64,000 nucleotides of DNA. Origin: Larsenimonas salina (GTDB taxonomy: Bacteria; Pseudomonadota; Gammaproteobacteria; Pseudomonadales; Halomonadaceae). Position 1 is the stretch's first letter, and each line of letters begins with the position of its first letter. Positions 33,986 to 44,660 of this stretch are shown here, piece by piece. The translations under genes were made by a program, and so were the position numbers. The stretch spans positions 124,001 through 188,000 of the forward strand of contig NZ_JAMLJJ010000004.1 in NCBI RefSeq assembly GCF_023736155.1. The letters are read 5' to 3'. The notes below the pieces were generated by a model. That model did not search any database. It saw only the letters and a program-made list of their open reading frames with translations, and had not been told where the DNA came from.

Positions 33986-34798
33986 TTACTCACTGGCTGA
34001 TTCAGCCGCCGGAGACGGCCGGTCCACGGTTTGTCGACGTGACCATATAATCAACCACACACCACCGAGCAGCATGGGTACGCACAAAAGCTGCCCCATG
34101 GTCATCCACCCGAAGGCGATAAATCCGAGCTGGGGGTCGGGGCGGCGGAAGAATTCCACGGAAAACCGAAAAGTGCCGTAGAGTAGCAAAAACAGGCCTG
34201 AAACGAGACCCCGCTTACGCGGCTTGAGCGAGACCAGCCAAAGAACGATAAAAAGAACGATCCCTTCAAGAAGAAACTCATAAAGCGCCGAGGGGTGCCG
34301 CGGCTCGGGGCCGTACTTGGGATAATCCATCGCCCAGGGCACATTCGTGATTCGGCCCGGTAATTCCTGATTGATGAAGTTGCCCAACCGGCCTGCGCCA
34401 AGCCCGATCGGCACCAGAGGTGCAATGAAATCGGTCAGCTGGAAAAAGGCCAGGCGGTGACGCCGCGCAAACAGGAGCGCTGCGATTAACACGCCAATCA
34501 GCCCGCCATGAAAGCTCATGCCCCCATCCCAGACCTTGAATGCCCAGAGCGGATCGGCCGCCAACGCATCCCAGCCATAAAACAGCACATACCCCAGGCG
34601 CCCGCCCAGTACCACCCCGAGCGCGCCGTAGAAAATCATGTCGCCGACCTGATCCTTGGTCAGGCCCAGTCGATCCGCACGATAGCGCGCCAACACCCAC
34701 GCACCGGCAAACCCGACAACATACATCAAGCCATACCAGTGAATGGCAAGTGGACCAATGGAAATTAAAACAGGATCGAAATTCGGATAATGGAGCAT
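33986..34798 (-). CDS. lgt: Prolipoprotein diacylglyceryl transferase
   Basis: 270 residues, seven membrane helices. The signature [14 protein letters not shown] and the SFHGGLIGV segment, holding the catalytic-region His, match Lgt. It transfers a diacylglyceryl group from phosphatidylglycerol to the lipobox cysteine of lipoprotein precursors at the inner membrane. The order ptsP, tauE-like, lgt, thyA, folA is the same as in Pseudomonas. Confidence 0.96.
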   Translation of the reverse strand: MLHYPNFDPVLISIGPLAIHWYGLMYVVGFAGAWVLARYRADRLGLTKDQVGDMIFYGALGVVLGGRLGYVLFYGWDALAADPLWAFKVWDGGMSFHGGLIGVLIAALLFARRHRLAFFQLTDFIAPLVPIGLGAGRLGNFINQELPGRITNVPWAMDYPKYGPEPRHPSALYEFLLEGIVLFIVLWLVSLKPRKRGLVSGLFLLLYGTFRFSVEFFRRPDPQLGFIAFGWMTMGQLLCVPMLLGGVWLIIWSRRQTVDRPSPAAESASE

Positions 34799-34808
34799 GT
34801 AAACGCCT

Positions 34809-35597
34809 TTAGCTGATCAAAAACTTCAACGCCATCACGATTAAAAGTGCGGCAAACGCCCGCTTGAGCCAGCGCTCGGGCAGGAAATGAGCAGCGCGCG
34901 CACCAAAGCGGGCTGTCCAAGTACTCATGAGTACGATCCCGATAAAGGCAGGCCAGTAAACGTAGCCCGTAGCCCAGGGGGGGAGTCCTGCATGAGACCA
35001 CCCAACGACAATGGCGGTTAACGCGCCAATAATGGCAATTGGCACACCACAGGCGGACGAGGTCCCGACAGCCGAGCGCATTGGCACACCGCGCCATTCG
35101 AGAAAGGGCACCGAAAGCGTGCCTCCGCCGACACCAAACAAAGCAGACAGTGCGCCAATCACTCCGCCTGCACCAAGCATGCCAGGCCTTGAAGGCAGGG
35201 CTTCCTGGCCTCGCGCAATGCTTGGTGAAAAGAGCAGCTTGGCCGCAACCAGCAGAAAGAAGATGCTCAAAAGCATCGACATGATCGCGCCGGAAAGCTG
35301 CCCACCGATTACGACGCCCAGCATGGCGCCGAACACCAGTCCGGGAAGGAGTAATTTAAGACAGTCAAAGCGCACGCTTTCACGCTTGAAATGCGCGCTT
35401 GCCGATGACAGCGACGTAATGGCGATCGTTGCAAGCGAAGTGCCGGTCGCCATATGAACGATCACCGATGACGGAAACCCGAGGGCCTCGAACGTCAGCG
35501 CCAGCAGCGGCACAATGATCACCCCGCCCCCAATCCCGAACAGGCCCGCCATGAACCCTGCCAACGCACCGATTCCCAGAAAAACGATAAAACTCAA
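34809..35597 (-). CDS. TauE/SafE-family membrane protein
   Basis: 262 residues with about eight hydrophobic helices. The start is a TTG at 35597 with GGAG eight bases before it. [17 protein letters not shown] and [15 protein letters not shown] are the two repeated motifs of the TauE/SafE family, proposed to export sulfite or organosulfonates. Substrate is unproven. It sits between ptsP and lgt as in Pseudomonas, and separates these two genes that are neighbours in E. coli. Confidence 0.88.
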   Translation of the reverse strand: MSFIVFLGIGALAGFMAGLFGIGGGVIIVPLLALTFEALGFPSSVIVHMATGTSLATIAITSLSSASAHFKRESVRFDCLKLLLPGLVFGAMLGVVIGGQLSGAIMSMLLSIFFLLVAAKLLFSPSIARGQEALPSRPGMLGAGGVIGALSALFGVGGGTLSVPFLEWRGVPMRSAVGTSSACGVPIAIIGALTAIVVGWSHAGLPPWATGYVYWPAFIGIVLMSTWTARFGARAAHFLPERWLKRAFAALLIVMALKFLIS

Positions 35598-35631
35598 CGC
35601 TCGGACTCCACTTCGACAAAGGCTGTGACAA

Positions 35632-35655
35632 AGAAAAAGCGCCAGATCAGGCGCT
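35632..35655 (-). terminator. Terminator of ptsP
   Basis: On the minus strand the stem AGCGCC/GGCGCT with a six-base loop is followed by TTTTTC, 21 bases after the ptsP stop. Confidence 0.85.
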
Positions 35656-35675
35656 CCTCTCGATTTGAAGCGATG

Positions 35676-37940
35676 TTACTCTTCCCGTGGCGGCATTAGA
35701 TGTGACAACCCCCACTGACTCATTCGCTGATTCAACTGCCGATGAACCAGAGCCGGTGTCGGCTGGGCCAGCGCCTCCTGAACAAGCGTCGTGGCCGATT
35801 CCAGACTCACTCGGCGAATGGCTGCCCGCACGCGTGGCAGATTGGGGGCATTCATTGAAAGCGCGGTGTAGCCCATCCCCATCAGCATCAGCGCACCTGC
35901 CGGATCACCAGCCAACTCACCACAGACCGATACCGGCGTATCGAGCCGCTTGGACTCTCGAGCCACATGATCGAGCGCTCGCAGGACCGATGGATGGCAC
36001 GCATCATAAAGCGAGGACACCCGAGCGTTATTACGATCAACGGCAAGCAGGTACTGCGTGAGATCGTTGCTGCCGACGGAAAAGAAATCGACCAACTGAG
36101 CCAATGCGTCAAGCTGATAAAGCACGGCCGGCACTTCAATCATGACACCAACGAGTGGCCGTTCGATTTTGACGCCGTCATGGGTCAGCTCTTCGGTCAC
36201 GCGGTCCATCAACTTCAGTACCGACAGCACTTCTTCCACACACGATACCATCGGCAACAGAATGCGCAGATTGTTGAGCCCCTCCGCGGCACGCAGCATC
36301 GCACGCAGCTGAACCATGAGCACTTCAGGGTGATCAAGCGTCACGCGAATGCCGCGCCATCCGAGAAAGGGGTTGTCTTCTTCGATGGGGAAGTACGGCA
36401 AATCCTTGTCGCCACCAATATCCAGCGTACGCATGACCACGGGGTGCGGCGCAAAGCCTTCGAGCTGATCCCGATAGAGCCTTAGCTGCTCCTGCTCGCT
36501 CGGAAAGCGCTGATGCATCATGAAGGGAACTTCGGTGCGATAAAGTCCGACGCCATCGACCTTGGCCTTGAGCGACCCGACCGCTTCAAGCGACAGACCT
36601 GTATTGACCATGAGCTTTACGGAATGGCCGTCCTCCGTCTCACCGGGAAGAAACTGTTCATCCTCGAGCATGCGCGTGAGCGCTCTTTCCTCGTTGATCA
36701 ACGTAACGTAACGGCTCTCCATCTCGGCATCGGGACGCACCATCAGCTTGCCACGATGGCCATCCACCACCAGCCGCGTATGCGCAAGCCGAGACAGCGG
36801 AAGATCATTCATGCCAAGTACCGCAGGAATTCCCATCGCCCGCGCTAGAATCGCCACATGGGAAGTGCTGGACCCCCGCGTTGCCACCAGCGCCGCCAGC
36901 TTGTCTCGAGGTATTTCCCCAAGCTGCGCTGCACTGATTTCATCGCCCACCAGGATGGTGTTGTCCGGGTAAACGACCGGTTCCATGGCGCTTTCCTGCT
37001 GTAGATACCCAAGCACCCGGCGCCCGAGGTCCCGAATATCGGCAGCGCGCTCTTTCAGGTAATCGTCGTCGACGCGCTCCAGATATTGAACGTGGCGTTT
37101 CACGACCTTGGCCAGCGCGCTGGAGGCACTCCAACCTTCGCGAATACGCTTTTCGACCTCCTGGCCAAGCGAATGCTCGCCAAGCATCTGTTGGTAGACG
37201 TCGAAAAGGGCCTGCTCCTGCGCCGAAATTCGGCTTGCCAAACGTTCGGAGGCGGTCTGGATATCGGCGCGCACACCGCGAATTGCCTGATTGAACCGAC
37301 CTACCTCAGCCTCGATATCGGTCACTCGGCGATCAGGCACTGCGTTCAGATCGGCAGGCGGCACCACAACATGCGCCTCACCAATGGCAAGACCAGGCGA
37401 GGCGGCCACACCGGAAAGTACCGCCGAGCCTTCGAACTCACCTAGGCGGGCAAGTGCACCGGAGGCAAGTGCCTGAACAAGAACTCCCGCAAGCTGCGCT
37501 GCCATGGTGATGAGAAAGGCCTCTTCGCCTTCATCGAAGCGCCGATTGTCGCGCTGTTGAACCACCAACACCCCAAGCACCTTGCGTTGGTGAATGATCG
37601 GCACCCCGAGAAAGCTCGAGTATCGTTCTTCCCCGGTTTCTTCAAAGTATCGAAAGTGCGGATGCGCAGGCGCGTTTTCCAGATTCAACGGCTCTTCGCG
37701 GCTGCCAACCAGCCCAACCAGACCCTCGCCCGGTTTCATCGCAACATGACCGATCGCGCTGGCATTCAACCCGATGGTATCCATCAAGACAAAGCATTGA
37801 CGCTCGCTGTCCAGCAGATACACCGAGCAGACATCGGTTTTCATCGCCTTTCGAATGCGGCGCACGATAATGGATAACGCCGAATCAAGACTGGTTGCGC
37901 TATTGACCTCCTGAACAATTCGCCTGAGCACCGTTAACAT
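35676..37940 (-). CDS. ptsP: Phosphoenolpyruvate-protein phosphotransferase PtsP (enzyme I-Ntr)
   Basis: 754 residues. An N-terminal GAF domain (about 15-155, including LGVPIIHQRKVLGVLVVQQ) precedes the enzyme I region. The phospho-acceptor His lies in SSTSHVAILARAMGIPAV, and the C-terminal PEP-binding domain holds the signature SVGSNDLTQYLLAVDRNN. This GAF plus enzyme I layout is specific to PtsP of the nitrogen phosphotransferase system, which feeds PtsO and PtsN and regulates rather than transports. The partners are not in this window. It lies downstream of rppH with a gap of 65 bases. Confidence 0.96.
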   Translation of the reverse strand: MLTVLRRIVQEVNSATSLDSALSIIVRRIRKAMKTDVCSVYLLDSERQCFVLMDTIGLNASAIGHVAMKPGEGLVGLVGSREEPLNLENAPAHPHFRYFEETGEERYSSFLGVPIIHQRKVLGVLVVQQRDNRRFDEGEEAFLITMAAQLAGVLVQALASGALARLGEFEGSAVLSGVAASPGLAIGEAHVVVPPADLNAVPDRRVTDIEAEVGRFNQAIRGVRADIQTASERLASRISAQEQALFDVYQQMLGEHSLGQEVEKRIREGWSASSALAKVVKRHVQYLERVDDDYLKERAADIRDLGRRVLGYLQQESAMEPVVYPDNTILVGDEISAAQLGEIPRDKLAALVATRGSSTSHVAILARAMGIPAVLGMNDLPLSRLAHTRLVVDGHRGKLMVRPDAEMESRYVTLINEERALTRMLEDEQFLPGETEDGHSVKLMVNTGLSLEAVGSLKAKVDGVGLYRTEVPFMMHQRFPSEQEQLRLYRDQLEGFAPHPVVMRTLDIGGDKDLPYFPIEEDNPFLGWRGIRVTLDHPEVLMVQLRAMLRAAEGLNNLRILLPMVSCVEEVLSVLKLMDRVTEELTHDGVKIERPLVGVMIEVPAVLYQLDALAQLVDFFSVGSNDLTQYLLAVDRNNARVSSLYDACHPSVLRALDHVARESKRLDTPVSVCGELAGDPAGALMLMGMGYTALSMNAPNLPRVRAAIRRVSLESATTLVQEALAQPTPALVHRQLNQRMSQWGLSHLMPPREE

Positions 37941-38005
37941 GGAAGAAACAATATCCTTTTATTTCGATCAGCGCCCCGGTAAGAAAAAGGATCGCCTGTC
38001 TTTTG

Positions 38006-38515
38006 TTATCGAACGCCTGCGTGTCGTATCACTACCGCATTCTGACAAGGAAGGCGGGGGGCCAGTTCACGCAATGCTCGCCGATAAACTTCCCGTTTGA
38101 ACGGAACTACCTGACCAAGCGGGTACCAATAGCTTACCCAGCGCCATCCATCGAATTCGGGCTTGGGCGTGGTATCGACACAGATACTTGTTTCCTGACA
38201 CCGAATACGAAGCAGAAACCACTTCTGCTTCTGGCCAATGCACAACGGTTTCGAGCGAGTCCGGATCATGCGCTGCGGAAGGCGATAACGCAGCCAGCCG
38301 CGTGTGCATCCGATGATATCGACATCACGTTCACATAACCCGATCTCTTCTTTCAGTTCTCGAAACAGCGCCTGCTCGGGCGATTCATTCGGTTTGATAC
38401 CTCCTTGCGGAAATTGCCAAGCATCTTGTCCTACCCGACGCGCCCAAAGCACCTGCCCTCTCGAGTTGGCAATGATGATGCCAACATTGGGGCGGAAGCC
38501 ATCCGGGTCGATCAC
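38006..38515 (-). CDS. rppH: RNA pyrophosphohydrolase
   Basis: 169 residues from the GTG at 38515 ([13 protein letters not shown]), matching the E. coli start; AAAGGTG lies six bases upstream. A GTG nine bases further upstream is in frame but places the start beyond that site. The Nudix box [23 protein letters not shown] fits GX5EX7REUXEEXGU (about residues 37-59). It removes pyrophosphate from 5' ends of mRNA and so opens RNase E decay. It is followed by ptsP, as in E. coli and Pseudomonas. Confidence 0.95.
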   Translation of the reverse strand: MIDPDGFRPNVGIIIANSRGQVLWARRVGQDAWQFPQGGIKPNESPEQALFRELKEEIGLCERDVDIIGCTRGWLRYRLPQRMIRTRSKPLCIGQKQKWFLLRIRCQETSICVDTTPKPEFDGWRWVSYWYPLGQVVPFKREVYRRALRELAPRLPCQNAVVIRHAGVR

Positions 38516-38667
38516 GAGTATCACCTTTGAATATTTTGATTGAGTTCATTCTTCCACAAAGCTTTAAAGGCCATCAACCAGCCTGGTCACGTATTAAACA
38601 ATAACCATCTTTGCCATAATCATGAACGTCAGAGATCCATTATAACCAACCGGAACAGGAGTCGTTC

Positions 38668-39327
38668 GTGCGACTGGCCATCTTTGATCTAGATAATACC
38701 CTGCTGGCAGGAGATAGCGACCACACGTGGGGGGAATTTCTGATAGAGCAAGGCGCTGTAGACGAAAAGACCTACCGCGCCGCCAATGACCGCTTTCATC
38801 AGAACTACGTTGAGGGCACCTTGAACCTCGATGACTACCTGAACTTTTCGCTGGCGCCCTTGGCAGAGTACCCTACCGAGCAACTCAATGCCTGGCATCA
38901 GCAGTTCATGGCCTCAAAGATCGAGCCGATCATTCTGGCTCGTGGTGAAGAGCTTCTGGCAAGCCACCGCGCCAAAGGCGATTATCTTTTGATCATCACG
39001 GCCACCAACCGGTTCATTACCGGCCCGATCGCCGAGCGACTTGGCGTCGATGATTTGATCGCCATCGAGGTCGAGGAGAAGGAGGATGGTTATACCGGTC
39101 GCTACAGTGGGGTGCCAAGCTTCCGGGAAGGCAAGGTAGAACGCTTGACCATGTGGCTTGAACAAAACGGCATGACACTCGAAGATGCCTATTTCTATAG
39201 CGACTCTCAAAACGATCTTCCGCTGCTTCAAAAGGTCGACCACCCTGTCGCGGTCGACCCGGACGAGCAGTTACGCCAGCACGCGATCGACGCAGGCTGG
39301 CGCATCATCAGCTTGAGAGATAGTTGA
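38668..39327 (+). CDS. HAD-IB phosphatase, SerB-like (possible histidinol-phosphate phosphatase)
   Basis: 219 residues from a GTG with CAGGAG eight bases upstream. Motif I is [13 protein letters not shown] (Asp7, Asp9), motif II is IITATN (Thr), Lys in EGKVER, and motif [12 protein letters not shown]. This is the HAD-IB fold shared with phosphoserine phosphatase. In Pseudomonas the gene at the same place next to rppH has been linked to histidinol-phosphate phosphatase activity; I apply that only as a possibility. It is divergent from rppH and convergent with the rsd/algQ gene. Confidence 0.85.
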   Translation: MRLAIFDLDNTLLAGDSDHTWGEFLIEQGAVDEKTYRAANDRFHQNYVEGTLNLDDYLNFSLAPLAEYPTEQLNAWHQQFMASKIEPIILARGEELLASHRAKGDYLLIITATNRFITGPIAERLGVDDLIAIEVEEKEDGYTGRYSGVPSFREGKVERLTMWLEQNGMTLEDAYFYSDSQNDLPLLQKVDHPVAVDPDEQLRQHAIDAGWRIISLRDS

Positions 39328-39334
39328 CTGCCAG

Positions 39335-39370
39335 CCCCTCAAGGCGTGCTGGAGGCGTCTTGAGGGGTTT
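39335..39370 (+). terminator. Terminator of the HAD-IB gene, inside the end of the rsd/algQ gene
   Basis: CCCCTCAAG pairs with CTTGAGGGG (39359-39367), then TTT. It overlaps the last codons of the convergent gene, so it is shared space. Confidence 0.65.
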
Positions 39371-39833
39371 GGGTATGAACCGCATGAAGACGAGCGATCA
39401 AGGCATCTTCCAGCTCGAAACGCTCCTGCAGTCCACGCTCGAGTCGCGCGAGCCACCCCGGCAACTGGCGTTGATTGGCATTGAACGCTGCCTCATTGGC
39501 GTAGGCGTCATTGAAATCGAGCACGAGCTGGGTCGAGGGGTCTAGATTCGCCAGTAGTTGATGACCGGCGTCCAACCCGTCCTGATCGCCGAACAGCTGA
39601 CACTCTTCGTAAAGTTTGGGATAGAGCTCGAAATGACCAAGGCTTACGTAATCAGTAAGCTCTTCCCCGAAACGATCCAACGCCACCCGATCAATATGCT
39701 CAAGATCACTGTCACCCAGTGATTGAAGAGCATCGAAGCTTTCAAGCAAGCTCAAACGCTGCCCCAGCCACCGATCAATCAGACTATGGACACCGCCCCA
39801 ACAGGCCTGAGCCCTGGCTACCTGTGTCAACAT
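39339..39833 (-). CDS. Rsd/AlgQ-family anti-sigma-70 regulator
   Basis: 164 residues, all helical. The start LTQVARAQACWGGVHSLIDRWLGQR and the later LTDYVSLGHFELYPKL match Rsd/AlgQ, which bind the region 4 of the housekeeping sigma factor and tilt RNA polymerase toward stress sigmas in stationary phase. In Pseudomonas the gene (algQ) is close to a dsbB gene, as here, where dsbB is 26 bases upstream. Confidence 0.88.
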   Translation of the reverse strand: MLTQVARAQACWGGVHSLIDRWLGQRLSLLESFDALQSLGDSDLEHIDRVALDRFGEELTDYVSLGHFELYPKLYEECQLFGDQDGLDAGHQLLANLDPSTQLVLDFNDAYANEAAFNANQRQLPGWLARLERGLQERFELEDALIARLHAVHTQTPQDASSTP

Positions 39834-39859
39834 GATGAACTGCCCTCAGTTCTTCAAAC

Positions 39860-40390
39860 TCAATGCGCGGGCGCGCGCACGCTTCGAACCATGGCCGCGA
39901 TGATCAAGACCGCCAGAACACAGAAGCCGATCAGCGTCCAGGCAGGCAGGGTCATACCAAGCCACCTGAAACTTACTTCAGCACACTCGCCCGATCCGGA
40001 CAATACCTGTGAGATCACGTTCCAGAGCGGCAGCACCTCAAGCATGTAATCAAGACCCGGCCCACAGGTCGGCACCTGATCCGGCGGCAGCGTCTGAAGC
40101 CATGTATGGCGCGCAGCGATACCGATGCCAACCAGGGTGGAAACAAGGCCCAGGCCACTATAAATGGCCCCCGCCTTACCCTTAGGATTATGCACTGCAC
40201 CTATGACCAAAAAAATCAGCGCCACTAACACGGCAATGCGCTGAAAGATGCACAGCGGGCACGGCTCAAGACCGAACCCATGCTGCATGACCATGGCCGT
40301 TCCCAGCATCAGCACGCAAAAACCCGCACTGATTAAATACCAGGTCCGCGTTGTCTGTTCGAGCACCCACTGTTTCATTCGATCAACCAT
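39860..40390 (-). CDS. dsbB: Disulfide bond formation protein B
   Basis: 176 residues from the ATG at 40390; ATG 40378 is an alternative. Four membrane helices. The first periplasmic cysteine pair is CPLC (EPCPLCIFQR), and the second pair lies in VPTCGPGLDY and GSGECAEVSF, so all four redox cysteines are present. DsbB reoxidises DsbA in the periplasm and passes electrons to quinone. DsbA is not in this window. Confidence 0.95.
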   Translation of the reverse strand: MVDRMKQWVLEQTTRTWYLISAGFCVLMLGTAMVMQHGFGLEPCPLCIFQRIAVLVALIFLVIGAVHNPKGKAGAIYSGLGLVSTLVGIGIAARHTWLQTLPPDQVPTCGPGLDYMLEVLPLWNVISQVLSGSGECAEVSFRWLGMTLPAWTLIGFCVLAVLIIAAMVRSVRAPAH

Positions 40391-40412
40391 CAAAGTAAAG
40401 GATTAACGCGCA

Positions 40413-42014
40413 TTAGTCCGCCTTGGCGACGCGAGGTTCACTGGCCTGTTCGAAATAATGCCCAAGAAACTCATCGAAAGACGGCTCATGCTCGCCATCC
40501 AGATCCTGCTGCTGCGAATGCGACGTTTCTGAAAGCTGAGTAAACAGCGCCTCACGTGCGCGATCCATCGGCTCAGCCATGAAGTGCTCCGCGTGCATTT
40601 TTGCACGCTCTACGCTCCAGTCGGTGAACTCACACTCTCGAGCGGTCAACTCTTCATACATGCGTCCGGCAGGCGTCGATTCCGGATGATCAAGACGCGG
40701 CTTCAATCGAGAAAGCGCCTCTCGATGCGAATTAGCATCATCACCCTCATCCAAAAGCTCTGCCACCTGTTCAAGGCCCGGCCACAGCGCATGCATCTGT
40801 GTGTTAATCGACACTTCCTTGCCATCAATCAACAAGGTGAGGTCGGGGTTTCGGCCATTGGCCACGACCCGAGCGCGGTTGAGATCGAGTTGATCGCATT
40901 CGGCGTCGGACACCTTGGGGCTTGGTGACAAAAGACACCAGACCAAAAACGTATCGAGAAAACGAATCTCGTCTTCGCTAATGCCCAGCGGATCAAATGG
41001 ATCAAGGTCGAGACAACGCACCTCGATATACTCAACGCCACCGGCTTCAAGCGCCTGGGTGGGCGTTTCATTGTGCTTGGCAACCCGCTTTGGCCGAATA
41101 TCACTGTAGTATTCGTTTTCGATTTGAAGAATGTTGGTGCTGAGCTGGCGCCACTGCCCCTGCTCATCCTTCACACCCTTCGCCTCATAGGCCGGCCATT
41201 TCGCAGAAATCGCATGGCGCAGGGTATTGATGTAATTTTCAAGCGAGTTGAAACAGATCTTGAGCTGATCCTGCACCTTATTCTGGTAGCCCAGATCACT
41301 CATGCGAAGGCTCGATGCAAACGGTGACAGTCGCGTCCGCTTGCCGTGACGGGGCAATGTGGACTCACGCCCATCGAGAAAGCTCTCATCGATGGCCGGC
41401 GACCCACCGAACAGATACAAGAGCAGCCAGCTGTTGCGGCGGAAATTGCGAATCAGATCGAAATAACGGCGCGAGCGGTACGTCGACCGTGCAAGATGCT
41501 CGCTGCCCTCCATTGACTGGAGCACGGGCCACAGCTCGTCCGGCAGCGAAAAGTTGTAATGAATGCCGGCGATGGACTGCATGATACGGCCATAGCGAAG
41601 ATCGAGACCGCGCCGGTACACCTGTTTCATCTTGCCGATGTTGGACGAACCATAATCGGCGATCGGCACACTGTCGTTGCCGTTGAGACGACTTGGCATG
41701 CTGGCCGGCCACACCCACTCCCCGTCGAGGTAACGATAGGTATAGCGGTGAAGATCACCCAGAAACGCCAGCGCATCCTTGGGCCGGCAATATACCGGTG
41801 TAATGTATTCCAGAAGCGACTCGGAATAATCCGTGGTGATGTGCGGATGCGTCAGCTTGGCGCCCAATCCCTCGGGGTGAAAGCGAGCGCTGATGCGGCC
41901 ATCGTGATCGACCCTCAACCCCTCTTTTTCGATACCCCGCCGAATTCGGCGAAACATACCCTGACGCGCGGTCGAACGCAGCAGGTCCAGCTGGCTTTGA
42001 AATGACTCAGACAA
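40413..42014 (-). CDS. gshA: Glutamate-cysteine ligase
   Basis: 533 residues from a TTG at 42014, chosen because AAAGG lies nine bases upstream and because the longer open frame (to 42137) runs through the tex terminator. The sequence after the start, FRRIRRGIEKEGLRVDHDGR and then ITTDYSESLLEYITPV, aligns with the start of E. coli GshA (518 residues). It makes gamma-glutamylcysteine, the first and rate-limiting step of glutathione synthesis. The C-terminal extension SFDEFLGHYFEQASEPRV is a little longer than in E. coli. dsbB follows after 22 bases. Confidence 0.93.
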   Translation of the reverse strand: MSESFQSQLDLLRSTARQGMFRRIRRGIEKEGLRVDHDGRISARFHPEGLGAKLTHPHITTDYSESLLEYITPVYCRPKDALAFLGDLHRYTYRYLDGEWVWPASMPSRLNGNDSVPIADYGSSNIGKMKQVYRRGLDLRYGRIMQSIAGIHYNFSLPDELWPVLQSMEGSEHLARSTYRSRRYFDLIRNFRRNSWLLLYLFGGSPAIDESFLDGRESTLPRHGKRTRLSPFASSLRMSDLGYQNKVQDQLKICFNSLENYINTLRHAISAKWPAYEAKGVKDEQGQWRQLSTNILQIENEYYSDIRPKRVAKHNETPTQALEAGGVEYIEVRCLDLDPFDPLGISEDEIRFLDTFLVWCLLSPSPKVSDAECDQLDLNRARVVANGRNPDLTLLIDGKEVSINTQMHALWPGLEQVAELLDEGDDANSHREALSRLKPRLDHPESTPAGRMYEELTARECEFTDWSVERAKMHAEHFMAEPMDRAREALFTQLSETSHSQQQDLDGEHEPSFDEFLGHYFEQASEPRVAKAD

Positions 42015-42082
42015 GAGGCGGCACCTTTCTTTCCGCGAGGGCGAACCCTCATGTTTCGGAGCAAGCTCAAGGGCTTTGCGAT

Positions 42083-42110
42083 AAAAAAACAGACCCGTCA
42101 AACGGGTCTG
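42083..42110 (-). terminator. Terminator of tex
   Basis: Perfect nine-base stem CAGACCCGT/ACGGGTCTG with a three-base loop; the minus strand follows with seven T. It is 48 bases after the tex stop and just before the gshA start. Confidence 0.92.
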
Positions 42111-42157
42111 GAACTGCTGACCATTATGGCGCGCCACAGCCTGCTTTCAAGAAAACA

Positions 42158-44491
42158 TCACTGCCGCTTGGCGCCTGCCTTTAAAAGCGCCTCGCCCAAT
42201 GCGCCCACCGATTTGGCCGAATTCGACTTCTCGGTAGCTTTAGGCCTGGGCCGCGCTGACGCATTCTGTCGCGGCCCACTCTCACTGCGAGCCGAGACGG
42301 CTTCCGGCGTATCGTTTAAGCGCATCGACAATCCGACACGCTTTCGCGCAAGGTCAATCTCCATCACCTTGACGCGCACGATATCGCCGGCCTTCACCAC
42401 CTCGCGCGGGTCCTTGACGAACCGATCCGACAACGCCGAGATATGCACCAGACCGTCCTGATGAACCCCGATATCCACGAACGCGCCGAAGTGCGTCACA
42501 TTCGTGACCGCGCCCTCAAGAATCATACCGGGTTCAAGGTCGTTGAGCGTTTCAACGCCCTCCTGAAACTCGGCAAATCGAAACTCAGGACGCGGATCGC
42601 GACCCGGCTTCACCAATTCTTTCAAAATATCTGTAACCGTTGGTAGCCCGAATCGCTCATCGGTAAACTCCGCCGGCCGAAGATTGCCTAAAAACGCAGC
42701 GTCTCCGACCAGGCTCCCAAGCGCCCGGCCATGCGCCCTGGCGATACGCTCAACCACCGGATACGCTTCCGGGTGAACCGCAGAACCATCCAGCGGGTTA
42801 TCGCCATTGGAGATCCGTAAGAATCCGGCGCACTGCTCGAACGTCTTGGGCCCGAGCCGCCCAACCTTCAAAAGCTGAGTCCGCGAGCCGAATGCCCCGT
42901 TCTGGTCGCGCCAGGCCACGATGTTGTCGGCAAGGTTAGCGTTAAGCCCGGACACACGCTTAAGCAGCGCGCTCGAGGCCGTATTGAGGTCGACCCCAAC
43001 ACCATTGACACAATCTTCAACCACGGCGTCCAGAGAACGTGACAATTGAAGCTGTGAAACGTCGTGCTGATACTGACCGACACCGATCGATTTCGGATCG
43101 ATCTTGACCAGCTCGGCAAGCGGGTCCTGTAGCCGCCGCGCGATCGAAATCGCACCTCGAATCGTGACGTCAAGGTTAGGAAATTCCTGGGCAGCAAGCT
43201 CTGAGGCCGAATAAACCGAAGCGCCGGCTTCGCTGACCACAACCTTGCTGACGTTACGCCCCTTCTCGCCAAGCGCTGCGACCACTTCACCGGCCAGTTT
43301 ATCGGTCTCACGACTGGCTGTTCCATTACCTATCGCAATCAGCTCGATACCAAATTTCTCACACAGGGCCACCAACGCTGCTCTGGCCTGCGACCACCGC
43401 TTTTGCGGCGCGTGTGGATAGAGCGTGTCGTGCGCCACGACCTTGCCCGTGGCATCGATGGCCGCCACCTTGATGCCGGTTCGAAGCCCGGGGTCAAGGC
43501 CGAGCGTCGGCTTGGCACCGGCGGGTGCGGCCAAGAGCAAATCGTTCAAGTTATCGGCGAACACGGTAATCGCCTCCAGCTCGGCCCGCTCACGAAGCTT
43601 GCCCAGAAGCTCGGTTTCAAGCTGGGTATACAGCTTGACTCGCCAGGTCCATCGAACGACTTCCTTGAGCCAGGTGTCCGCCGGACGCTTTTGATCGGTG
43701 ATGCCTGCGTGCTGGGCAATCATCGCCTCGGCAGGATGGCTGACTCCCTCATCGGCATTGTCGAGGTCAATCTTTAACGCCAACACACCCTCATTTCTAC
43801 CGCGAAACATCGCAAGTGCCCGGTGAGACGGCACTCGGCTCAAAGGCTCCTGATGCTCGAAGTAATCGGAAAACTTGGCGCCTTCTGCCTTTTTGTCAGC
43901 AACCCCCTGAGAGACCAGCACGCCGTCTTCCCACAGGCGCTCTCGAAGCGTACCGACCAATTCAGCCTGTTCTGAAAACCGCTCCATCAGAATCTGCTTG
44001 GCACCGTCGAGAGCGTCCTTGATCGTCGTTACGCCTTCGGCGCTGCCAAGATAGGGCTCAGCCGCCGAGTCCGGCGTCTGTTGCGGGTCGTTCAACAGGG
44101 TGTCGGCCAACGGCTCGAGCCCCGCCTCGCGCGCTATCTGAGCCTTGGTGCGGCGTTTCTTACGATATGGCAGATACAGATCTTCAAGGCGCTGTTTGGT
44201 ATCGGCGTCAACAATGGCGCGTCGCAGCGCGTCGTCGAGCTTGCCCTGCTCATCGATCGAGGCAAGCACACTGTCCCGGCGTTCATCGAGCTCTCTTAGA
44301 TAGCGAACACGCTCTTCCAGCGTGCGCAACTGGCCATCGTCAAGTCCGCCGGTTGCCTCCTTTCGATAGCGCGCCACGAACGGCACGGTCGCGCCGTCAT
44401 CGAGCAGCGCCATCGCAGCCGCGACCTGCTTGGGCTGCACGTTCAACTCTTGCGCGACACGCGTCGCAACATTCCGATCCATAGCCGTCAT
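42158..44491 (-). CDS. tex: Tex-family transcription accessory / RNA-binding protein
   Basis: 777 residues from the ATG at 44491 (MTAMDRNVA); ATG 44482 is an alternative, and the full frame starts 16 codons earlier. N-terminal helical Tex domain ([19 protein letters not shown]), YqgF-like RNase H fold ([17 protein letters not shown]), helix-hairpin-helix region ([18 protein letters not shown]), and an S1 RNA-binding domain near 650-720 ([21 protein letters not shown]). It is a broadly conserved RNA-binding protein associated with transcription. The terminator follows. Confidence 0.95.
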   Translation of the reverse strand: MTAMDRNVATRVAQELNVQPKQVAAAMALLDDGATVPFVARYRKEATGGLDDGQLRTLEERVRYLRELDERRDSVLASIDEQGKLDDALRRAIVDADTKQRLEDLYLPYRKKRRTKAQIAREAGLEPLADTLLNDPQQTPDSAAEPYLGSAEGVTTIKDALDGAKQILMERFSEQAELVGTLRERLWEDGVLVSQGVADKKAEGAKFSDYFEHQEPLSRVPSHRALAMFRGRNEGVLALKIDLDNADEGVSHPAEAMIAQHAGITDQKRPADTWLKEVVRWTWRVKLYTQLETELLGKLRERAELEAITVFADNLNDLLLAAPAGAKPTLGLDPGLRTGIKVAAIDATGKVVAHDTLYPHAPQKRWSQARAALVALCEKFGIELIAIGNGTASRETDKLAGEVVAALGEKGRNVSKVVVSEAGASVYSASELAAQEFPNLDVTIRGAISIARRLQDPLAELVKIDPKSIGVGQYQHDVSQLQLSRSLDAVVEDCVNGVGVDLNTASSALLKRVSGLNANLADNIVAWRDQNGAFGSRTQLLKVGRLGPKTFEQCAGFLRISNGDNPLDGSAVHPEAYPVVERIARAHGRALGSLVGDAAFLGNLRPAEFTDERFGLPTVTDILKELVKPGRDPRPEFRFAEFQEGVETLNDLEPGMILEGAVTNVTHFGAFVDIGVHQDGLVHISALSDRFVKDPREVVKAGDIVRVKVMEIDLARKRVGLSMRLNDTPEAVSARSESGPRQNASARPRPKATEKSNSAKSVGALGEALLKAGAKRQ

Positions 44492-44562
44492 AGTCACCAC
44501 TGTTTCCAATTTCAGACCGGTCGACACCCTATCACACAATGCTCTAAATCATGCGTCTCCTC

Positions 44563-44590
44563 TAAAGGCTCTCTCGGACACGGTCGATAC
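44563..44590 (+). promoter_or_regulatory. Possible sigma-28 (FliA) promoter of the chemoreceptor
   Basis: TAAA at 44563-44566 and GTCGATAC at 44583-44590 (6 of 8 matches to GCCGATAA), separated by 16 bases, one more than consensus. The position, 71 bases before the start codon, suits a motility-class promoter. Confidence 0.35.
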
Positions 44591-44660
44591 TTGGAAACAC
44601 GACCTTTGTCCTATCTCGAGCCATCGCACGCGCCATGGAGCGCTCTGTGAGGAAAAGCCT

